A DNA stretch of 64,000 nucleotides from Xestospongia muta (lineage: Eukaryota; Porifera; Demospongiae; Haplosclerida; Petrosiidae). The notes beneath the pieces are model-generated. The model saw only the letters and a list, made by a program, of their open reading frames with translations, was not told the DNA's origin and did no database searches. Numbering within the stretch: position 1 is the stretch's first letter; every line of letters begins with the position of its first letter. Shown piece by piece: positions 59,857-64,000 of the stretch. The stretch lies in the NCBI GenBank assembly GCA_963693285.1, contig OY848920.1, positions 2,493,135 through 2,557,134 on the forward strand, written 5' to 3'. The translations under genes were made by a program, and so were the position numbers.

Positions 59857-62639
59857 ACGTTATTTGTCCACTTAAATAGACTGTTTGATTGCAACTAGAA
59901 CAACAGAACCCAATTAACTTTAAATTTCAATTACATTAGTACATACAGTTATGGCTCTCCGTAGACATACAGACTATGTTTACTCTATTAGTTCATACAT
60001 GACATATACAAGTCTTATTATAACATTAAAACCTATCAACTTCAAACTAATTTAATATTAATTAGTCTGACTTTCTTCAATGTACCTTGTGTAATGTTCG
60101 TTATAATTTGAAATTGTTTTATTTTCTTTTAATATCCATTGTCACATGTACATATCAACTTGTCTAAGATAGATGATAATACCATCAAGCAAATCAAAGG
60201 TAATCGAATATATTTATAGTATTAATATGAGGAGTACATACAGTACTTATAATTGTAGCATTACCATATGTAACGTATCAATAAATAGACTATATAAATA
60301 CAAATACATACATATATTAACATATTCATCTTTTAATATAAATACATATTTATATCTTGTTGGTCTAAATCTGTTAATATACAGTTAGTATAATGATATA
60401 TATTACAGTCAATATATATCAGACTATAGGATAAGCTTCGAGTAGAGTCCCTACTAATTAATGTCACACAAAATATATCTGGATCAACAACTCAGATTCC
60501 ATCATTTATTAATATACTAAGCATAAATTAGTATTAGAAAATAATATTTACTCTATCAACAAACATTGACTAATTTGTGCATAGTATGATGTCATAGTTG
60601 ACAGAAAGTCTTACATAATGTGATGTCATAGTATGGTATCATAGAAGTCGGACTAATTAATTATATTTGTGTGAAATTGATAGGTTTTAATTGTATGATA
60701 ACATATGAATTTGTACTTGATAAGATTTTAATATGCCTTATAGGAAATAGTATAATAAAAATAGTCTATATATGTCATTAATAATTAGATAGAAGTCAAC
60801 TGTTTATTTATACTAATATATTTGAAGTTTTAAGTTTATTGGGTTCTAATGTCTAAGTTATGCTATGCATTCTTTCTATTTTGGCTTCTTTCATACATTA
60901 TACATTATACATACTTGTATTATACATATAATGTCAACATTGACTTTTAACTACGCTTTCATGACATGGAATAGCATCTTTATATTAAAAGCTAGTGGCC
61001 TTTTAAAGTGACTAAGACATAACCTGTAATCTTCTTTTTATCAAACATCTTCTAATTTGATCATTGTAATTGATCCTTAATTCTGTTAATATTTTCATGA
61101 GAAGTGAATATGATGACACATAACTGTACATGTATCATATATGCTTCAATAATGCGTTAGATATGTATAGGTAATTTATTTGATTTACTTGACATATTAT
61201 AGTGTATCTTAGACAACTTAATATGTACTTGTGGCATTGAATTTGAAATTTTAAAAAAAGAATTGCAAAATATAACTAACAACAATGTACATTGAAGAAA
61301 GTCAGACTAATTAATACTATATTTGTTTGAAGTTGATAGGGATAGTTTGATATCTAGTACAATCCCTACTTGTTAACATCACAGTAATTGTATCATAGTC
61401 AACGACTCACATGTCACGTTTAGTTTACTAAGTTTAATTTAATATTAGAATAATATATATATTACCAACAAACAGGAACCATTACCTACATTGTAGGATA
61501 TCATAATTAACAAAACATCAACTAATCAATAACATATTTGGATGAAAGGTTATGTAAGACTTGTATATACCTTATATAAATAATATAATAAATATAGTCT
61601 GTATATGTCTCTTATAATTTGAAAGGAGTCAACTGTTTATATATACTAATATAATTTGAAGTTTTAAGTTTATTGGGTTCTAATGTTTAAGTTATGTCAT
61701 ACCTTTTTAAATTATGCAAGGCTTAATTTAGTATTAGAAATAAATATATTATCACTATTAATAAATATGGACAACATTTGTGTGAGATTGATAGGTTTTA
61801 ATGTTATGATAAGACTTGTATATGTCTTGTATGAGCTAGTAGAGTAAACATAGTCTGTTTGTGTTTTCATGTACCATATGTGGTTCAATAGTCCATTGTA
61901 CATCTATAGACATCTATTTGATCTGCTTAATATATTGTAGTCTATATAGTATATATATAAATGGCTTTATACAAAATCCATTGAACAATGGCAGATTATA
62001 TTTGATTAAAGTTGATAGGGACAATTTGATGTCATAGTTGACAGACAGTCAGAATAATTGATATTATATTTGTGTTAAATTGTCATTTATGATCTAGTAG
62101 AGTTGGAATACTCTGTATATGTCATTGATATTTGGAAGGAAGCCAACTGCTTGTATATACTAGTACTAGTGTAGTTAAAGTTTTAAGTTTATTGGGTTCT
62201 AATGTCTAAATTATGTCATTCATTCTTTCTATTTTTGGCTTCTTACATATGTTACACATTATACATACTTGTATTATACTTATAATGTCAACTTTGACCT
62301 TTCAATATGATATCTTGACATAGGACAACATTTCTGTATTAATACTTAGCAGCCTTTCAAAGTGACTAATGACTGCATGATAGTAATCTGCTTTTTATCA
62401 AGTAAATTCTATAATTATTACTTTTTTATGTTAATATCATTTTGAGAGGAGATTGAGACTTATACATGTACATCTACATCTATATTTTCAATAGTACATT
62501 GGAAATATATGTTTTATGATTAAATATTGTTTCATAAGAGTTGTTAGTTGTTCTCGATTGGATATGCCATTATGAAAGGTGAAGTAATAACGAAATTAAG
62601 ATGCATAAGTGTTTCTGTATAACAAAAGTATTAATTACA
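59857..62639. other. Repeat-rich spacer, copy 3
   Basis: No gene is seen. Positions 59870-61950 are collinear with 46380-48480 and 55390-57420. Positions 62020-62520 match 48600-49000. Confidence 0.55.
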
Positions 62640-62970
62640 AATTCAAGGTCTCCCATCTACTTGTAAACAAATCAAGCAGGCAAAGATCTATTTATATTAT
62701 TGGTACTCTCATAAACTAGCTCTGAGACAGTACAAGTTCCATCTATTCAAAGATACTTCAAAGCCTTTAAATCAAGAAACAGTGAGTGAGACACAAGCAA
62801 CTAATATCAGTTATCAATCTGGTGTATTGTTGACTAGTTCCTTCTTGTATCTGTTGAAAGGAAATTATGCTGCCAGTACCATACAAGATATTGTGGCATT
62901 ATTTATTAATGATACAACTGGACTATATATATATGGGATTGATATTACTAAAGAATGTTGTAATTAAAAA
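62640..62970 (+). pseudogene. Decayed plus-strand DNRLRE fragment 4
   Basis: Plus-strand reading gives QGLPSTCKQIKQAKIYLYYW, YSHKLA, then a degraded RTLQVHQIKK equivalent, SETQATNISYQSGVLLTSSF, AASTIQDIVALFIND and YGIDITKECCN-stop. The N-terminal third and the GRDIRFYSRER end are missing. The fragment is open for about 60 codons at 62782-62967 but lacks half of the domain, so I call it a relic. Confidence 0.7.
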
Positions 62971-63381
62971 TCAGGAAAGTCTAACTGCAGAGATTTGGTA
63001 GGACTAAAAAGATCAAGAAAAATGGAAAATCTGTTTTCGTTCATTGCTAAAAATGTAGCACTGTGCATACCTGATTTTAAAATCTTTAGTAATTGCTAGG
63101 ACAATGAGCAAAAAAAGAGACAAATGGTCTTATATATTAGAATTTGAATACATTAATAGAAGTATCTTTCTCTAAAGTAAACAAGTATTTTAATAGTTTT
63201 ATTTATTTATCCATACATTACATAGTATGGCAATTAAAACACTGTATATATGTACAATCATCTCTTAAAAGTAATTAAAAAATATTAATAATATAATATT
63301 ATTAATAGTATTTAACCAATGTTAACTTTAAAAAAACAGTTCAAAAATATTAATAACAACGTATACAATAATACATATTAT

Positions 63382-63556
63382 TATAAAGGTGGAAGGTGAG
63401 TGACCTTTTGAATTATTGCACGGAGGAGGTTCCTCTCCTCGAAAATCAATTTTCTTTCTCTCTTTGACTAGGTCATATGGTCTAACATTGGTAGCGTTAA
63501 ATGTAGCATAAGATGGAGGGAGGGTCAGGTCGTGTATTCTGAAAGTTTAAAAATGG
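63382..63556 (-). other. Conserved open stretch downstream of the edge receptor
   Basis: On the minus strand an AAACTTTCAG acceptor-like site precedes about 55 open codons (HDLTLPPSYATFNATN, VRPYDLVKERKKIDFRGEEP). The copy near 58430-58205 keeps the same frame and key residues (VRPYD, IDFR), which hints that it is or was coding, perhaps an alternative cytoplasmic tail. A donor is not clear. Confidence 0.35.
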
Positions 63557-63611
63557 GACTGCTGCTGAATTGGAATGTGTTTGAAGTGAGTCTAGTTTTG
63601 TTGATGCTACA

Positions 63612-64000
63612 TTAGTAGTAGCAATAGAGAAAATTAATGTTATTTGTTGAACAGAGTTCCAGCATCCAAATCTCACCTAATAAGACACACACAGGTGTAC
63701 ACAAAGTGTTAACATAACAACTCCTTATTAATAAGTGCTGACCTTTACATACCAAGATAAAGACAATAATTATGATAACAATTATTAGTACTAGTACAAA
63801 AATAATACCAATAATAATACCAGCAATAGTTCCTTCACCTAATACTAAAATAAGAGAAGAGATATAACAATATTCTTGTATTACATTACTTACCACTTGA
63901 TCCATTTGTAGAAGTAGTACAAATCCTATTAGAAATCCTCGTACTGATCCTACTGAGGTAGTAGATAGTCGTACAGTTGATGTAAATCTGTGTATAGTTG
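63612..64000 (-). CDS. 3' end of a further membrane receptor (partial)
   Basis: The gene enters from beyond the window. The stalk exon (64000-63894) is Ser/Thr-rich, ends TNGSS and has an AGTG|GTAAG donor. The transmembrane exon (63844-63743) encodes GEGTIAGIIIGIIFVLVLII and then VCK with a GTCAGC donor. An exon at 63676-63612 finishes with a short tail ending YCYY-stop. The transmembrane segment is a relative of that in the Ig/FN3 and DNRLRE receptors (AGITIG), but this tail has no YxxI/V pair. The ectodomain type cannot be seen. Confidence 0.55.
   Translation of the reverse strand, partial: TIHRFTSTVRLSTTSVGSVRGFLIGFVLLLQMDQVVSNVIQEYCYISSLILVLGEGTIAGIIIGIIFVLVLIIVIIIIVFILVCKGQHLLIRSCYVNTLCTPVCVLLGEIWMLELCSTNNINFLYCYY

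Overview
The window looks like a metazoan nuclear genome, most probably a demosponge such as Amphimedon. This is inferred from AT-rich DNA, compact multi-exon genes with short GT-AG introns, and the protein families seen. I assigned no species by search. I joined exons by hand using splice sites and reading phase, so exon ends are predictions. All intact genes lie on the minus strand. The plus strand holds only decayed copies.

Region 1 (about 1-25.6 kb) holds three large paralogous genes and a broken fourth copy. Gene C (8251-2535, 12 exons, about 1284 aa) has a CARD-like helical domain, a Death domain, a long helical region, repeated Arg/Asp-Ser linkers, coiled coils, a ZU5-type domain, a Gly/Glu/Gln-rich tract and a C-terminal module. 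Gene B (15506-13004, about 557 aa) keeps the linkers, coiled coil and C-terminal module but has no ZU5 domain. Gene A (25573-18892, 13 exons, about 1355 aa) begins with a GTPase domain very like the N-terminal domain of p190 RhoGAP and joins it to the ZU5 domain and the same C-terminal module. The fourth copy (about 1238-740) is a pseudogene. The genes look like intracellular signalling scaffolds of the death-fold/ZU5 type. Copies of a non-coding repeat element with hairpin ends flank gene C, one carrying a 321-bp triplicated core. A small fold-back element lies at 16.35 kb.

Region 2 (27.0-39.6 kb) is a head-to-tail array of four receptor genes. Each has a signal peptide, an N-terminal domain, two Ig domains, three FN3-like domains, a Ser/Thr stalk, a transmembrane helix and a tail with three YxxV/I motifs. 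Genes in the array are 73 bp apart. A directly repeated 3.7-kb block with no differences seen creates a chimeric second gene with an in-frame stop at the junction. It is either a very recent duplication or an assembly artefact.

Region 3 (40-64 kb) is a DNRLRE-domain (carbohydrate-binding-module-like) cluster. One intact receptor (51032-49795) joins a DNRLRE ectodomain to the same kind of transmembrane helix and tyrosine tail as the Ig/FN3 receptors. A second copy (41914-40187) is frameshifted and has five tandem stalk exons. Three secreted single-exon DNRLRE proteins, four decayed plus-strand copies, receptor fragments and the 3' end of another receptor at the right edge complete it. About 9 kb (39.5-48.9 kb) is duplicated at 49.1-57.4 kb.

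The most interesting system is the receptor family: phase-1 exon modules put different ectodomains (Ig/FN3 or lectin-like DNRLRE) on one signalling tail that fits the ITAM spacing rule. It sits beside a family of death-fold/ZU5/GTPase scaffold proteins.
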